A stretch of 64,000 nt of DNA from Lachnospiraceae bacterium. Lineage in GTDB: Bacteria > Bacillota > Clostridia > Lachnospirales > Lachnospiraceae. Both the position numbers and the translations under genes were made by a program. Numbering within the stretch: the first letter of the stretch is position 1; the number at the start of each line of letters is the position of its first letter. The stretch lies in contig JAQUVX010000005.1 of assembly GCA_028693165.1 (NCBI GenBank), forward strand, positions 1 to 64,000, written 5' to 3'. The notes beneath the pieces are model-generated. The model was not told the DNA's origin. It ran no database searches and saw only the letters and a list, made by a program, of their open reading frames with translations. Shown here in pieces: positions 54,551 to 63,943 of the stretch.

Positions 54551-55978
54551 TTTTAGGCTACATACCGTTTCTATGTTCGCCGTTCCTGGGAACATGTCAA
54601 CGCAGCATACGCGTTCGATTTTATAGCCATACTGTTGTAGTGCAATCAGATCCCGTGCCAGGCTGGTCGGCTTGCAGCTTATATATACCATTCGTTTCAC
54701 CCTAATATGCGCGCCAATCTTATCCAGTGCCTTCGGGTGGATGCCGTCGCGCGGCGGATCCAGGATGATCAGGTCCGGCTTGTCCATGATCTCATCGATG
54801 ACCTTGAGGACGTCCCCGGCGATGAATTCGCAGTTGGTAAGACCATTTAAGCCGGCGTTCTCCCGCGCGGCCTCCACAGCTTCCTCCACGATCTCCACGC
54901 CTACCACCTTGTCGGCCACCGGCGCGATGATCTGGGCGATGGTTCCGGTTCCGCTGTAGAGGTCAAAGACCACTTTATCCTTCGTCTCCCCGACGTAGCC
55001 GCGAGCCGTCTCATAAAGGACTTCCGCTCCCAGCGAATTGGTCTGAAAGAAGGAGAATGGGCTGATCCGGAATTTCAGTCCCAGCAGCTCCTCGTAGAAA
55101 TAGTCCCGTCCGTACAGAATGGTCAGCTCATCACTCTGCACCACGTCGGCCAGACTGTCATTGCGAATGTGCAGAATCCCTGCAAAGCGGCCTTCCAGCG
55201 GCAGCTCCTGCAAGCAGGCCTGCCAGCCCGCCAGAATCTCAATTTCCGCTGATCCGTCCGCAGCCCCTAACCATTCCACCTGCCCCGAAGTCACCAGCGC
55301 CACCAGAATCTCCCCCGTCTTGATCGCGCGGCGCACCAGAAGATGGCGCAGATACCCGGTATGCTGCAGCTTCTTGTAAAACCCGATCTCACGCTCTTTA
55401 AAATACGCCAGTGTCGCCATCAGAATTCGGCAGAAGTCCGAGTGCACAATCTGACATTCCGGTGTGGTCACGATATCATAAAAGCTGCCCCTCTTGTGCA
55501 TGCCCAGCGCCAGCGGGCCATCCTTATATTCATCTCCGAAAGAAAATTCCATCTTGTTGCGATATCCGTCCGAAATCGGGCTGCCCTTGATGCCCTCGAA
55601 CTGATAATCACTGCACACACTGTCAAGCAGCGACTTGATCTGTTCTTCCTTGATCTTCAACTGTTCTTCATAGGGCAGACTCTGGTACAGACAGCCTCCA
55701 CAGATTCCAAACTGCGGACAGGCTCCTTCTTTTCGCTCCAGCGGCGACGGCTCCACTACTTCCAGCAGACGCGCCTCACAGCGGCCTCCGCGCTTTTTGT
55801 TGACAAGCCCACGCACCTTCTGGCCCGGAATCGCATTCTTCACCACGATCCGTTCCCCATCTATATGAAGAATTCCTTTGTTCGGAAATTCTATGCTCTC
55901 TACCACTGCCTCAAACTGTTCTCCCTTTTTCACCGCACTGCTCCTTATTCTTATGAACTCACGGGACGCGTTTCCCAT
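54539..55978 (-). CDS. rlmD: Chimeric 23S rRNA uracil methyltransferase (RlmD-type)
   Basis: A 479-residue protein. An N-terminal TRAM domain (VKKGEQFEAVVESIEFPNKG) is followed by an iron-sulfur Cys motif (CPQFGICGGCLYQ), the cofactor motif VFDLYSGTGTIAQI and DPPRDGIHPKAL. The catalytic loop MVYISCKPTSLARDL has Cys435, and MFPGTANIETV has the base Glu470. The recombination core lies at the codons for DKI, so residues 422-479, including both catalytic residues, come from phage DNA. The gene remains full length, so the enzyme is probably active and the insertion harmless to the host. Confidence 0.9.
   Translation of the reverse strand: MGNASREFIRIRSSAVKKGEQFEAVVESIEFPNKGILHIDGERIVVKNAIPGQKVRGLVNKKRGGRCEARLLEVVEPSPLERKEGACPQFGICGGCLYQSLPYEEQLKIKEEQIKSLLDSVCSDYQFEGIKGSPISDGYRNKMEFSFGDEYKDGPLALGMHKRGSFYDIVTTPECQIVHSDFCRILMATLAYFKEREIGFYKKLQHTGYLRHLLVRRAIKTGEILVALVTSGQVEWLGAADGSAEIEILAGWQACLQELPLEGRFAGILHIRNDSLADVVQSDELTILYGRDYFYEELLGLKFRISPFSFFQTNSLGAEVLYETARGYVGETKDKVVFDLYSGTGTIAQIIAPVADKVVGVEIVEEAVEAARENAGLNGLTNCEFIAGDVLKVIDEIMDKPDLIILDPPRDGIHPKALDKIGAHIRVKRMVYISCKPTSLARDLIALQQYGYKIERVCCVDMFPGTANIETVCSLKLTE
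54717..54721. other. Right attachment site core (ATCTT)
   Basis: The second ATCTT core, inside the rlmD reading frame. On its phage side CACCCTAAT lies 10 bases away, forming an imperfect dyad with ATTAGGTGTG at the left end. Confidence 0.8.
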
Positions 55979-55991
55979 GGTATTATGGTAT

Positions 55992-56027
55992 AAAACAGGC
56001 GTACCCGCAACCTGCGAGGTACGCCTG
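55992..56027 (-). terminator. Terminator of the small membrane protein gene
   Basis: CAGGCGTACC (55996-56005) pairs with GGTACGCCTG (56018-56027), followed by TTTT on the minus strand. It ends transcription of the 56035-56322 gene. Confidence 0.85.
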
Positions 56028-56034
56028 GCTTTTC

Positions 56035-56322
56035 TTATTTTGTAGCTGCTTCATCCTCATCTTCAAAGAAGTCATCATCGAAATCGTCATCAAAATCATC
56101 TTCGAAGTCTTCCAGATAATCCGGAGTGAAGAAACGGTAAACTCCGTATGCAATTGCTGCAATCGCTGCTACTGCACCGATGATCGCCAGTACCCAGAGG
56201 ATACAGGTTTTCTTTTTCTCTTCTTCCTCTTTGCGGTGTAAGAATTCGTTCAGCTTCGTAGAATTCATAATCTCCTCTACACGGTTTAAAGCATCCTTGC
56301 CCATAGTGTCAAATCTGTTCAT
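56035..56322 (-). CDS. Small host membrane protein with acidic tail
   Basis: A 95-residue protein. Charged start, one membrane segment (residues ~41-63, ILWVLAIIGAVAAIAAIAYG) and a very acidic end (DFEDDFDDDFDDDFFEDEDE). Such proteins are common in Lachnospiraceae and have no known function. Confidence 0.65.
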   Translation of the reverse strand: MNRFDTMGKDALNRVEEIMNSTKLNEFLHRKEEEEKKKTCILWVLAIIGAVAAIAAIAYGVYRFFTPDYLEDFEDDFDDDFDDDFFEDEDEAATK

Positions 56323-56431
56323 ATTGTCACATCCTTTCCGTCATCGTGGCACATTTCCATATGCATTACCTTGATTATAGCATTACTTTTTCATTTTTAC
56401 TATCCTATTTTATTCGATTTTCGCAAATTTA

Positions 56432-58765
56432 TCACAGTTTCTGCAATTTTGCAAAGGAAGCAAACATTTTCTTGACTCCGACCCGGTCGAAATGCACAGT
56501 CACCTCAAAATCTTTTGCTCCGTCCTGCACGCTCTGCACAGTGCCTTCGCCAAATTTGATATGACGGACCCGGTCTCCCACCCCATAATCCAGCGACGTC
56601 GGCTTCTGTACCGTAAACGCCTTTCCAAAGCCCGGTACCGCTGTGCTTCCGGTGCTCCCGCTTCCGGTGCCCCGTGTCTTGTCAAAGATCCCCGCCTCCA
56701 CGTACCCTGTAGTCGGAGACGCATAGGAATTCGATTTCATGCCAAATTTGCTGATCCCCATCTTTTTCTGAGACTGATTCCATGGAAGATCCGCGTCGGC
56801 AAATTCATCCCGGCCCTCCCTGCGGCTGATCCGCGGCTCCAGCTTGTCCTGCTGTATCAGCTCCTCCGGTATCTCATCCACAAAACGGCTGACCTTCGAA
56901 TAACGCGTCTCGCCGTTGACCATGCGCATCCGCGCCGCCGTGATAACAAGCCGCTCCTTTGCCCTGGTAATGCCCACGTAGCAGAGCCGCCGCTCCTCCT
57001 CGATCTCCGTCTTGTCATCGGAGGTAATCGACATCATGCCCGGAAACAGACCATCCTCCAGTCCACTTAAATACACCACCGGAAATTCCAGCCCTTTGGC
57101 ACTATGTAAGGTCATCAGCGTGACACGGTTTTCCGAGTCGTCCATCCGGTCCACATCCGCCACCAGCGCCACTTCCTCCAGAAATTCATCCAGACTGGGC
57201 TCCTCATGCTCTTCCGTGTAGCTGACCGCCTTGTTGATCAGCTCCTCGATGTTTTCCAGACGGGTCTGGGATTCGATCTCGCCCTCCGCCTCCAGTTCTT
57301 CCTTGTATCCCGTGTCGGAAAGCACCAACTCAATCAGCTCCCGCAGACTGCATTCTTCCTCTGAAAGCTGTCTCTTGAATTCCTCGATCTTTGCCACGAA
57401 CGCCTGAATCTTCCCGGCCGCCTTCCCAAGTCCCGGAATCGCTGCCGCCCGCGCACATGCCTCATAAAAGCCGAAATTCTCCGCTGAGGCCCACGCCACA
57501 ATCTTTCCAATGGAGGTCGCTCCGATCCCACGCTTTGGTACATTGATGACACGCTGCACAGCCAGATCGTCCTGCCCGTTGGCGATGGTCTTCAAATACG
57601 CCAGCACATCCTTGATCTCCTTGCGCTGGTAGAAATTCACGCCGCCGACCAGCCGATAAGGCACGTTATGCGCGATGCATTTCTCCTCCAGCAGACGGGA
57701 CTGGGCGTTGGTCCGGTAAAGAACTGCATAATTCTGGAAATCACGGCCGTCCGCCAAGATATCCCGCACGATTCCGTCCGCCTCCTCATACGCCTGTTCA
57801 TACTGCTTAAAGGTCACCGGAACCCCCTCGCCGTTAGCCGTCCACAGCGTCTTGTCCTTCCGCCCGCGGTTGTTATGGATCACCGCGTTGGCCGCATCCA
57901 GAATGTGGCTGGTCGAGCGGTAATTCTGCTCCAGCTTGATGACCTTCGCCCCCGGAAATGATTCCTCAAAATTCAGGATATTGGTGATATTGGCACCCCT
58001 GAATTTGTAGATGGACTGGTCATCGTCGCCGACCACGCAGAGATTCCGGTATTTCCCCGCAAGCAGTGAAATCAACTGGAACTGTGCCGTATTCGTGTCC
58101 TGATACTCGTCCACCATGATGTATTTGAAGCGTTCCTGATAATAGTCCAGCACATCCTTGTTGGTATGGAACAGATCCACCGTCTTGAAGATCAGATCGT
58201 CAAAATCCAGTGCATTGTTCTTCATCAGCTCCTGCTGGTAGGTCTGGTAAATCTCGGCTGCCTTCTTTTCCCGCCAGTCACCCTGGGCATTCAGCTTGAA
58301 TTCGTCCGGGCTGATCAGCTCATTCTTTGCATTCGAAATCGCCGTCAGCATGGCACGGTCCCGGAACTGCTTCGGATCAAGATCCATCCGCTTTAAGATC
58401 TGCCGCATCAGCGTCTTCTGATCGTCCGCATCGTAGATCGTAAAATTCGTGCTGTATCCCAGGTTCTCGATGAAACGGCGCAAAATCCGCACGCAGGATG
58501 AGTGAAAGGTACTGACCCAGACGCTCTCCGCGCCGAATTCCACCAGCCGATCCACACGCTCCCGCATCTCTCCTGCCGCCTTATTGGTAAAGGTAATTGC
58601 CATGATATTCCATGGATTTACCTGTTTTTCTTCAATCAAATATGCAATTCTGTGAGTCAGTACCCGGGTCTTGCCCGATCCTGCTCCTGCCAACACCAGA
58701 AGCGGTCCCTCCGTACAAAATACGGCTTCCTTCTGGGCGGGATTCAATGTATCATAAGCTGCCAT
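56432..58765 (-). CDS. pcrA: ATP-dependent DNA helicase PcrA/UvrD
   Basis: About 777 residues from MAAYDTLNPAQKEAVFCTEG. Walker A LVLAGAGSGKTRVLTH, motif Ia ITFTNKAAGEMRERV, DEYQDTNTAQF (Walker B), VVGDDDQSIYKFRGA, LEQNYRST, MTLHSAKGLEFPVVYLSGLE, and RRLCYVGITRAKERL. The C-terminal part (GVGDRVRHIKFGEGTVQSVQ) is the PcrA tail that binds RNA polymerase. It unwinds DNA in repair and clears replication blocks. A start 17 codons upstream is less likely. Confidence 0.95.
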   Translation of the reverse strand: MAAYDTLNPAQKEAVFCTEGPLLVLAGAGSGKTRVLTHRIAYLIEEKQVNPWNIMAITFTNKAAGEMRERVDRLVEFGAESVWVSTFHSSCVRILRRFIENLGYSTNFTIYDADDQKTLMRQILKRMDLDPKQFRDRAMLTAISNAKNELISPDEFKLNAQGDWREKKAAEIYQTYQQELMKNNALDFDDLIFKTVDLFHTNKDVLDYYQERFKYIMVDEYQDTNTAQFQLISLLAGKYRNLCVVGDDDQSIYKFRGANITNILNFEESFPGAKVIKLEQNYRSTSHILDAANAVIHNNRGRKDKTLWTANGEGVPVTFKQYEQAYEEADGIVRDILADGRDFQNYAVLYRTNAQSRLLEEKCIAHNVPYRLVGGVNFYQRKEIKDVLAYLKTIANGQDDLAVQRVINVPKRGIGATSIGKIVAWASAENFGFYEACARAAAIPGLGKAAGKIQAFVAKIEEFKRQLSEEECSLRELIELVLSDTGYKEELEAEGEIESQTRLENIEELINKAVSYTEEHEEPSLDEFLEEVALVADVDRMDDSENRVTLMTLHSAKGLEFPVVYLSGLEDGLFPGMMSITSDDKTEIEEERRLCYVGITRAKERLVITAARMRMVNGETRYSKVSRFVDEIPEELIQQDKLEPRISRREGRDEFADADLPWNQSQKKMGISKFGMKSNSYASPTTGYVEAGIFDKTRGTGSGSTGSTAVPGFGKAFTVQKPTSLDYGVGDRVRHIKFGEGTVQSVQDGAKDFEVTVHFDRVGVKKMFASFAKLQKL

Positions 58766-58822
58766 GCATTTTAGTCCTTTCTTGCAATCGTTCGCAGTGC
58801 ACCTCGATTTTACCACAAAAAG

Positions 58823-58859
58823 AGAGCTGCCGCAAACACTTTACGTCTGCGGCAGCTCT
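58823..58859 (-). terminator. Terminator after ridA
   Basis: AGAGCTGCCGCA (58823-58834) and TGCGGCAGCTCT (58848-58859) form a 12-bp stem followed by CTTTTTG on the minus strand. Confidence 0.85.
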
Positions 58860-58894
58860 GCCTGTGACAGCTCTGCCTCATGAACCTCGACAAA

Positions 58895-59275
58895 TTACTC
58901 TGCGTATGCGATTGCCTCGATCTCAACCAGAGCCGCCTTCGGAAGTGCTGCAACCTCAAATGCAGCTCTTGCCGGGCAGTCGCCCTCAAAGAATGTTGCA
59001 TATACGTCGTTCATAGCGCCAAAATCACTGATGTTCTTCAGCAGAACCGTGGTCTTCACCACGTTTGCCATGGTCAGTCCTTCGCTTGCCAGAATGTTCT
59101 TGATGTTGGTCAGGGACTGTCTGGTCTGTGCTGCGATATCCGCCCCTGCGAACTCACCGGTAGCCGGGTCAAGCGGAATCTGACCAGATACGAATACGAA
59201 CTTGTCTGCGCGGATTGCCTGAGAATATGGTCCAATCGCCGCCGGTGCATTCTTGGTTGATAATACTTTTTTCAT
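58895..59275 (-). CDS. ridA: RidA-family enamine/imine deaminase
   Basis: A 126-residue protein. MKKVLSTKNAPAAIGPYSQA, FVSGQIPLDPATGE and FEGDCPARAAFEVAALPKAA (with the conserved Arg) are the RidA hallmarks. It destroys reactive 2-aminoacrylate and related imines made by amino-acid enzymes. ATG after GGAGGGATTC. Confidence 0.95.
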   Translation of the reverse strand: MKKVLSTKNAPAAIGPYSQAIRADKFVFVSGQIPLDPATGEFAGADIAAQTRQSLTNIKNILASEGLTMANVVKTTVLLKNISDFGAMNDVYATFFEGDCPARAAFEVAALPKAALVEIEAIAYAE

Positions 59276-59505
59276 GATAAGAATCCCTCCTCTGATTTTG
59301 TCTTTTGAGTCTGGCCTCATTATACAGGATTTCAACCCGCAATTCAACAAAATCAGAGGATTCCTCTGTTTTTATTCTCATGCAGTCTGCATCCTATTTC
59401 CCGGCTCCTGACGGTGCTTCTTTGTAAAACCGCTTTGTAAAATTGTCGCATTTTCCACTTGTCATCTAGTTTTGATTACTATATAATGAAGTCAGAGGTG
59501 ACTAT

Positions 59506-60126
59506 ATGAAAAGCAATGACGAAAGACTGGCCGACATTCTGAAGCGGCTGGACAATATCTCTTATATCAAGCTGGAAAAAATACCGGAGATTGACCTGTA
59601 CATGGATCAGGTGACTTCCTTCATGGAGGAGCATCTGCGGAAGGCCAAACGGAATCCAGAGGACAAGGCGCTGACCAAGACGATGATCAACAATTACGCC
59701 AAGAACAACCTCCTGCCGCCACCGGTTCGAAAGAAATATACCAAGGAACATATTCTGCTCCTTCTGTTTATTTATTATTACAAGAACCTGCTGTCCTTCA
59801 ACGATATCGAGCAGTTGTTCCGTCCGTTGACACAGCAGCATTTCAACACCACGGACAAGCTTCCCTTAAGCGATATTTACCAGGAGGTTTTTGCGCTGGA
59901 GAACGATCAGATGGATCGCCTGAAAGACGATGTCCGGGCAAAGTTCGAAGCCGCCCGCACCACCTTTGCTGATGCAGACGCAGAGGAGCGGGAATCTCTG
60001 CAGCTGTTCGCCTTCATCAGCGAGTTGTCCTTTGATGTCTATCTGAAGAAACAGATGATCGAGATGATGATCGACCAGCTTCGCACAGAAGATGCCGCAG
60101 CCAATGACCCGAAGAAAAAACACTGA
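59506..60126 (+). CDS. DUF1836-family protein
   Basis: A 206-residue protein. IPEIDLYMDQVTSFMEEHLR, KALTKTMINNYAKNNLLPPP and KYTKEHILLLLFIYYYKNLL match the DUF1836 family of Firmicutes. The middle resembles a winged helix-turn-helix, so a regulatory role is likely. No function is established. Confidence 0.85.
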   Translation: MKSNDERLADILKRLDNISYIKLEKIPEIDLYMDQVTSFMEEHLRKAKRNPEDKALTKTMINNYAKNNLLPPPVRKKYTKEHILLLLFIYYYKNLLSFNDIEQLFRPLTQQHFNTTDKLPLSDIYQEVFALENDQMDRLKDDVRAKFEAARTTFADADAEERESLQLFAFISELSFDVYLKKQMIEMMIDQLRTEDAAANDPKKKH

Positions 60127-60195
60127 CAGCTCGATTTTCATGGAATACAGTTCATGGGATACAGTTCACGCGATATAGTTCACGCGATACAAAAC

Positions 60196-60245
60196 AGAGA
60201 CAGCCAACCGGAAGCTAACCGGTTCTGCTGTCTCTTAATTTTTGC
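60196..60245 (+). terminator. Terminator after the DUF1836 gene
   Basis: AGAGACAGC (60196-60204) pairs with GCTGTCTCT (60227-60235), with an inner AACCG/CGGTT stem and TTAATTTTT after it. Confidence 0.8.
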
Positions 60246-60271
60246 ATGTTTATGATCACGTTCCTGTCATG

Positions 60272-60577
60272 TTATGCGTTTTCTTCGGTCGATTCGGTCA
60301 ATCTGGTAAATACCATATCATACCCATCGTTGCCGTAGTTCAGAGAACGATTGACACGGCTGATCGTCGCTGTCGATGCGCCTGTCTTCTCTGCGATCTC
60401 CAGATAGGTTTTCTTCTCTCTCAGCATCTTCGCCACTTCGTAGCGCTGAGAAAGGGATAAAAGCTCATTCACCGTACACACGTCCTCGAAGAATGTATAG
60501 CACTCCTCCGGAGTCTTTAATGTCAGAATTGCCTGGAATAGATGATCCACCGCCTCTGTCTTAATTTTCTTATTCAT
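60272..60577 (-). CDS. YerC/YecD-type TrpR-like regulator
   Basis: A 101-residue protein. ELLSLSQRYEVAKMLREKKT and ISRVNRSLNYGNDGYDMVF are the pattern of the YerC/TrpR-like family. Residues ~50-85 form the DNA-binding helix-turn-helix. Target genes are not known from the sequence. Confidence 0.85.
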   Translation of the reverse strand: MNKKIKTEAVDHLFQAILTLKTPEECYTFFEDVCTVNELLSLSQRYEVAKMLREKKTYLEIAEKTGASTATISRVNRSLNYGNDGYDMVFTRLTESTEENA

Positions 60578-60665
60578 AAACCGGTTTTCCCTTCTTCCAA
60601 TTCATTACAGGCTCGCGAGCCCACTGAATCTAGTTTAGCACACTGAATTTGTAAAGTCCATAGTT

Positions 60666-61472
60666 CTACAGCAAAAACTTTTCCACCACATGGGCGATTC
60701 CATCCGCATTGTTGGAAAACGTCACATAATCGGCCGCATTGCGCACAGGCAGCACTGCATTCTCCATCGCCACGCCGAGACCGGCGAATTTGATCATGGA
60801 AAGATCATTGTAACCATCTCCGCAGGCAATCATCTCCTCCCGCTCCAGCCCCAGCATCCGCAAAAGCTGTCCCAGAGATTCCGCCTTGTCGATCCCTTTT
60901 GGCAGCACCTCCAAAAAGAACGGCTCCGATCGGTACACGCTGAAATTACGCCCCAGCGCCGCCTTCACGCGGCCTTCCACCAGCGCCAGGTAATCCCCGT
61001 CATCCATCATCAGAAATTTCGGCACCGCAAAATCAACATACTCCGCCAGATCCTCGATCTGCTTCACCTTTAAATGATTAATCTGGGATTCCAGCTTCGC
61101 ATAGGGGCACTCCACATTGTTGGTCAGAATGACCGGCCCCTCATAGGTCAGGATATCCACGCCCTCGTCTTTGGCCAGCTCCACGATCCTGCGGTTGGAT
61201 TCCACCGGAAGTTTCTTCTGGAAGATCACCTCTCCCGTCCGGCAGTCCATGATAATCCCTCCATTAAACGACAGAATATAGCCGCCGTAATGCTCCAGCT
61301 CCAGTTCCTGCGCCAAAGGCATGACCCCATAGGTCGGACGCCCCGATGCCAGCACCACAATCGTCCCCCGCTTCTGCGCCTCCATCAGCACATGTTTCGT
61401 CCGCTCCGTGATCACCTTGTCCCGGTTGGTCAGCGTGCCATCCAAATCCAATACGATCATTTTATAATTCAT
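60666..61472 (-). CDS. HAD-family Cof-type phosphatase
   Basis: A 268-residue protein. LDLDGTLTNRDKVI holds the nucleophile Asp; VLASGRPTYGV, KGIDKAESLGQLL and ACGDGYNDLSMI give the later HAD motifs. Cof-type enzymes dephosphorylate sugar phosphates and nucleotides. Substrate unknown. ATG after GGGGAGCA. Confidence 0.93.
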   Translation of the reverse strand: MNYKMIVLDLDGTLTNRDKVITERTKHVLMEAQKRGTIVVLASGRPTYGVMPLAQELELEHYGGYILSFNGGIIMDCRTGEVIFQKKLPVESNRRIVELAKDEGVDILTYEGPVILTNNVECPYAKLESQINHLKVKQIEDLAEYVDFAVPKFLMMDDGDYLALVEGRVKAALGRNFSVYRSEPFFLEVLPKGIDKAESLGQLLRMLGLEREEMIACGDGYNDLSMIKFAGLGVAMENAVLPVRNAADYVTFSNNADGIAHVVEKFLL

Positions 61473-61655
61473 GCTTGCCTGCTCCCCTGTAAAATTCTTT
61501 TGCACATATGCTTCTATATTACTACCTTTCTCTCTCCAATGCCAGCAAATCTTTTCGTTTCTGCCAAACCTTTCTGCCAAACACCCTTCCCAAACAAGCA
61601 CGCTTCGCACCCCCGCTCCATACCTTATTTTAGTATTGAATTTCAGGAGGCTCTT

Positions 61656-62198
61656 ATGAAAAAGTTGTGGAAACGCATCCTTGCCGCGGCATTGCCCTGC
61701 GCTGTACTCTCTTCCGGCCTGTTGCTCTCCGCCTGCCAGACTTCCGGCGGCGACCCGGCCCTGACCAAAGTGACGTTAAATGAGGTGGCCCACTCCATCT
61801 TCTACGCCCCGCAGTACGCGGCCATCGAACTGGGATATTTTAAGGACGAAGGAATCGACCTGACGCTGGTCAATGGCGCTGGTGCCGACAAAGTCATGAC
61901 CGCTCTTGTATCCGGGGACGCCGACATCGGCTTCATGGGCTCGGAGGCCAGTATCTATACCTACGCAGGCGGCGCCAAAGACTACGCTGTCAACTTCGCC
62001 CAACTGACCCAGCGCGCCGGCAACTTCCTGGTGGGACGTACCGCCGATCCCGAATTTACCTGGGCAAAGCTGAAAGGAACCAAGGTGCTGGGCGGCCGGG
62101 CCGGCGGCCGCACTGACCACGATGTAACAATTGAGCACATCAGTAAAGCTTACGAGTGGACAAGCACGTCTCCCTGTAAAATATCACTATCTAAATGA
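61656..62198 (+). pseudogene. Truncated ABC transporter substrate-binding lipoprotein (NMT1/SsuA-like)
   Basis: 180 codons. MKKLWKRILAAALPCAVLSS with SACQ is a lipoprotein signal. VTLNEVAHSIFYAPQYAAIE, LGYFKDEGIDLTLVNGAGAD and LKGTKVLGGRAGG are the first half of a nitrate/sulfonate/thiamine-precursor-type binding protein. After GGRAGG (about 62110) the frame continues 28 codons in unrelated A+T-rich DNA. Full-length members have about 320-350 residues, so half is missing. A deletion or an insertion of the next segment is the likely cause. Confidence 0.8.
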
Positions 62199-62252
62199 TT
62201 TGAATTGTTATATACTGAACCTGATATTACTAAAATTCAAACGGAGGAAACC

Positions 62253-62924
62253 ATGTTTCATATTTCGATTGCAGAAGATGATTTAAGTACCAGAAATGAA
62301 TTGAAACTATTATTAGAAAATTCACTGTATCAAGTTACCGCTATTGAAGAATATAAAAACGTTGCCGATCAGGTTCTTTCGTTAAAACCTGATTTACTGC
62401 TGCTTGATATTAACCTGCCTGACAAAAGTGGTTTTTTCATCTGTGAGGAACTGCGCCGGAGTTCAGAAATCCCAATTATTTTTTTAACAGCTCAGTCGGA
62501 ACCTATGGACGAATTGAACGGTATTTTAAAAGGCGGGGATGATTATATCACTAAGCCCTACATTGCGCCTATTCTCCTTGCCCGGATTGCCGCCGTCTTA
62601 AAACGTACCAGGGGACAGCTCGGACAAGACGAGCGTTTGATTACATACCATGAAGTTGTTCTTGATTTAGCGTCCGGACAGCTCTCCTTTCATGGCAAGT
62701 CAGAAGATCTGACAAAAAATGAATTAAAAATATTATATTGCCTTTTATCCCAACCGGGAATTATCATATCGCGTGCCGACTTAATTGAATATCTCTGGGA
62801 CAACCAGGTTTTCATTGACGATAACGCCTTAAGCGTCAATATGACCCGAATCAGAAACAAATTAGAACAAATGGGACTTTATGATTTTATAGAGACCAAA
62901 AGAGGGATGGGATATAAAATATGA
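62253..62924 (+). CDS. OmpR-family response regulator (BceR-like)
   Basis: A 223-residue protein from MFHISIAEDDLSTRNELKLL. Receiver domain with the phospho-acceptor Asp in LLLLDINLPDKSGF and Lys in DDYITKPY. Winged-helix output domain with LTKNELKILYCLLSQPG and NMTRIRNKLEQ. ATG after ACGGAGGAAACC. It pairs with the kinase that overlaps its stop by four bases. The pair resembles BceRS/VraRS antimicrobial-peptide-sensing systems. Confidence 0.9.
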   Translation: MFHISIAEDDLSTRNELKLLLENSLYQVTAIEEYKNVADQVLSLKPDLLLLDINLPDKSGFFICEELRRSSEIPIIFLTAQSEPMDELNGILKGGDDYITKPYIAPILLARIAAVLKRTRGQLGQDERLITYHEVVLDLASGQLSFHGKSEDLTKNELKILYCLLSQPGIIISRADLIEYLWDNQVFIDDNALSVNMTRIRNKLEQMGLYDFIETKRGMGYKI

Positions 62925-63943
62925 AAATAAGCGAGTACCTAAAGAGCAAATCCCTGATTTTTATGATTCACTTCATATGTATGCTACTGCTGTCCTTTTT
63001 CCTTTTAGCCGTAGGAAATACGTTGGAAACAGCAGGGATTATCCTGTCTGCATGGTTCCTGATTGCAGGTTTGTTTTTTGTGGTTGATTACAGGCAGAGA
63101 GACCACTATTTCCGCTCTCTGTTTTCTTTGCTGAATCATTTGGATAAGCGCTATTTAATTGGGGAAATGATGCCGGACAGTTTCCGTATAGATGATAAAA
63201 AGTATAAGCAAATAATTCAAAAATCCAATAAGTCTGTAATGGAAGCAATCCACATAATTGAAGATACCGGGAAGGATTATCAGGAATATATCGAAAGCTG
63301 GGTACATGAAATAAAGACTCCTTTAACCTCGATTCATTTGATTTGTGCGAACCATAAAGATGAGAATACCAGAAAAATTTTAGTGGAATTATCCAAAGTT
63401 GACAACTATGTAGAAACGGTTTTGTTTTATGCAAAATCAAATCAGGTACATAACGACTACATGATTAAAGAATATAGCCTGAAAGAAATGATCTTAGAGA
63501 CGATCGCCAAACATCAGCAGTATCTGATCCAAAATCAAATGAACATAAAGATAGACTGTGAAGCCGCAACCGTTCCCTGTGATAAAAAATGGATGGAATT
63601 TATACTGACACAGCTTTTGCTCAATGCAGTCAAATATAAAAAAGGAGAAACAGGAACGATTGTTTTTTCTAATCAGAAAGGCTCTGACCATACAACTTTG
63701 ATTGTTCAGGATTTTGGAATCGGAATCCCAGAGAGTGATCTTTCAAGAGTATTTGAAAAGGGCTTTACCGGACAGAATGGACGCACCGGCGCAGGTCTTA
63801 CAAAAGCAACGGGAATGGGGCTTTATCTCTGTAAAAAGCTCTGTGTAAATTTGGGGCTTGATATCAAAATAGACTCTGTTTTCGGCGAATATACAAACGT
63901 ATTGATTACCTTTCCAAAAAGCAGTCATATTACAAAAGTGTAA
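62921..63943 (+). CDS. Sensor histidine kinase (BceS-like, intramembrane-sensing)
   Basis: A 340-residue protein. Two membrane helices (residues ~12-31 and ~37-55) with almost no outside loop. The phospho-acceptor region WVHEIKTPLTSIHLIC carries the catalytic His. N-box LLLNAVKYKKGE and DFGIGIPESD, then FTGQNGRTGAGLTKATGMGL complete the ATP domain. The tiny sensor is typical of BceS kinases that detect peptide antibiotics through an ABC transporter, which would lie beyond the window. Confidence 0.9.
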   Translation: MKISEYLKSKSLIFMIHFICMLLLSFFLLAVGNTLETAGIILSAWFLIAGLFFVVDYRQRDHYFRSLFSLLNHLDKRYLIGEMMPDSFRIDDKKYKQIIQKSNKSVMEAIHIIEDTGKDYQEYIESWVHEIKTPLTSIHLICANHKDENTRKILVELSKVDNYVETVLFYAKSNQVHNDYMIKEYSLKEMILETIAKHQQYLIQNQMNIKIDCEAATVPCDKKWMEFILTQLLLNAVKYKKGETGTIVFSNQKGSDHTTLIVQDFGIGIPESDLSRVFEKGFTGQNGRTGAGLTKATGMGLYLCKKLCVNLGLDIKIDSVFGEYTNVLITFPKSSHITKV

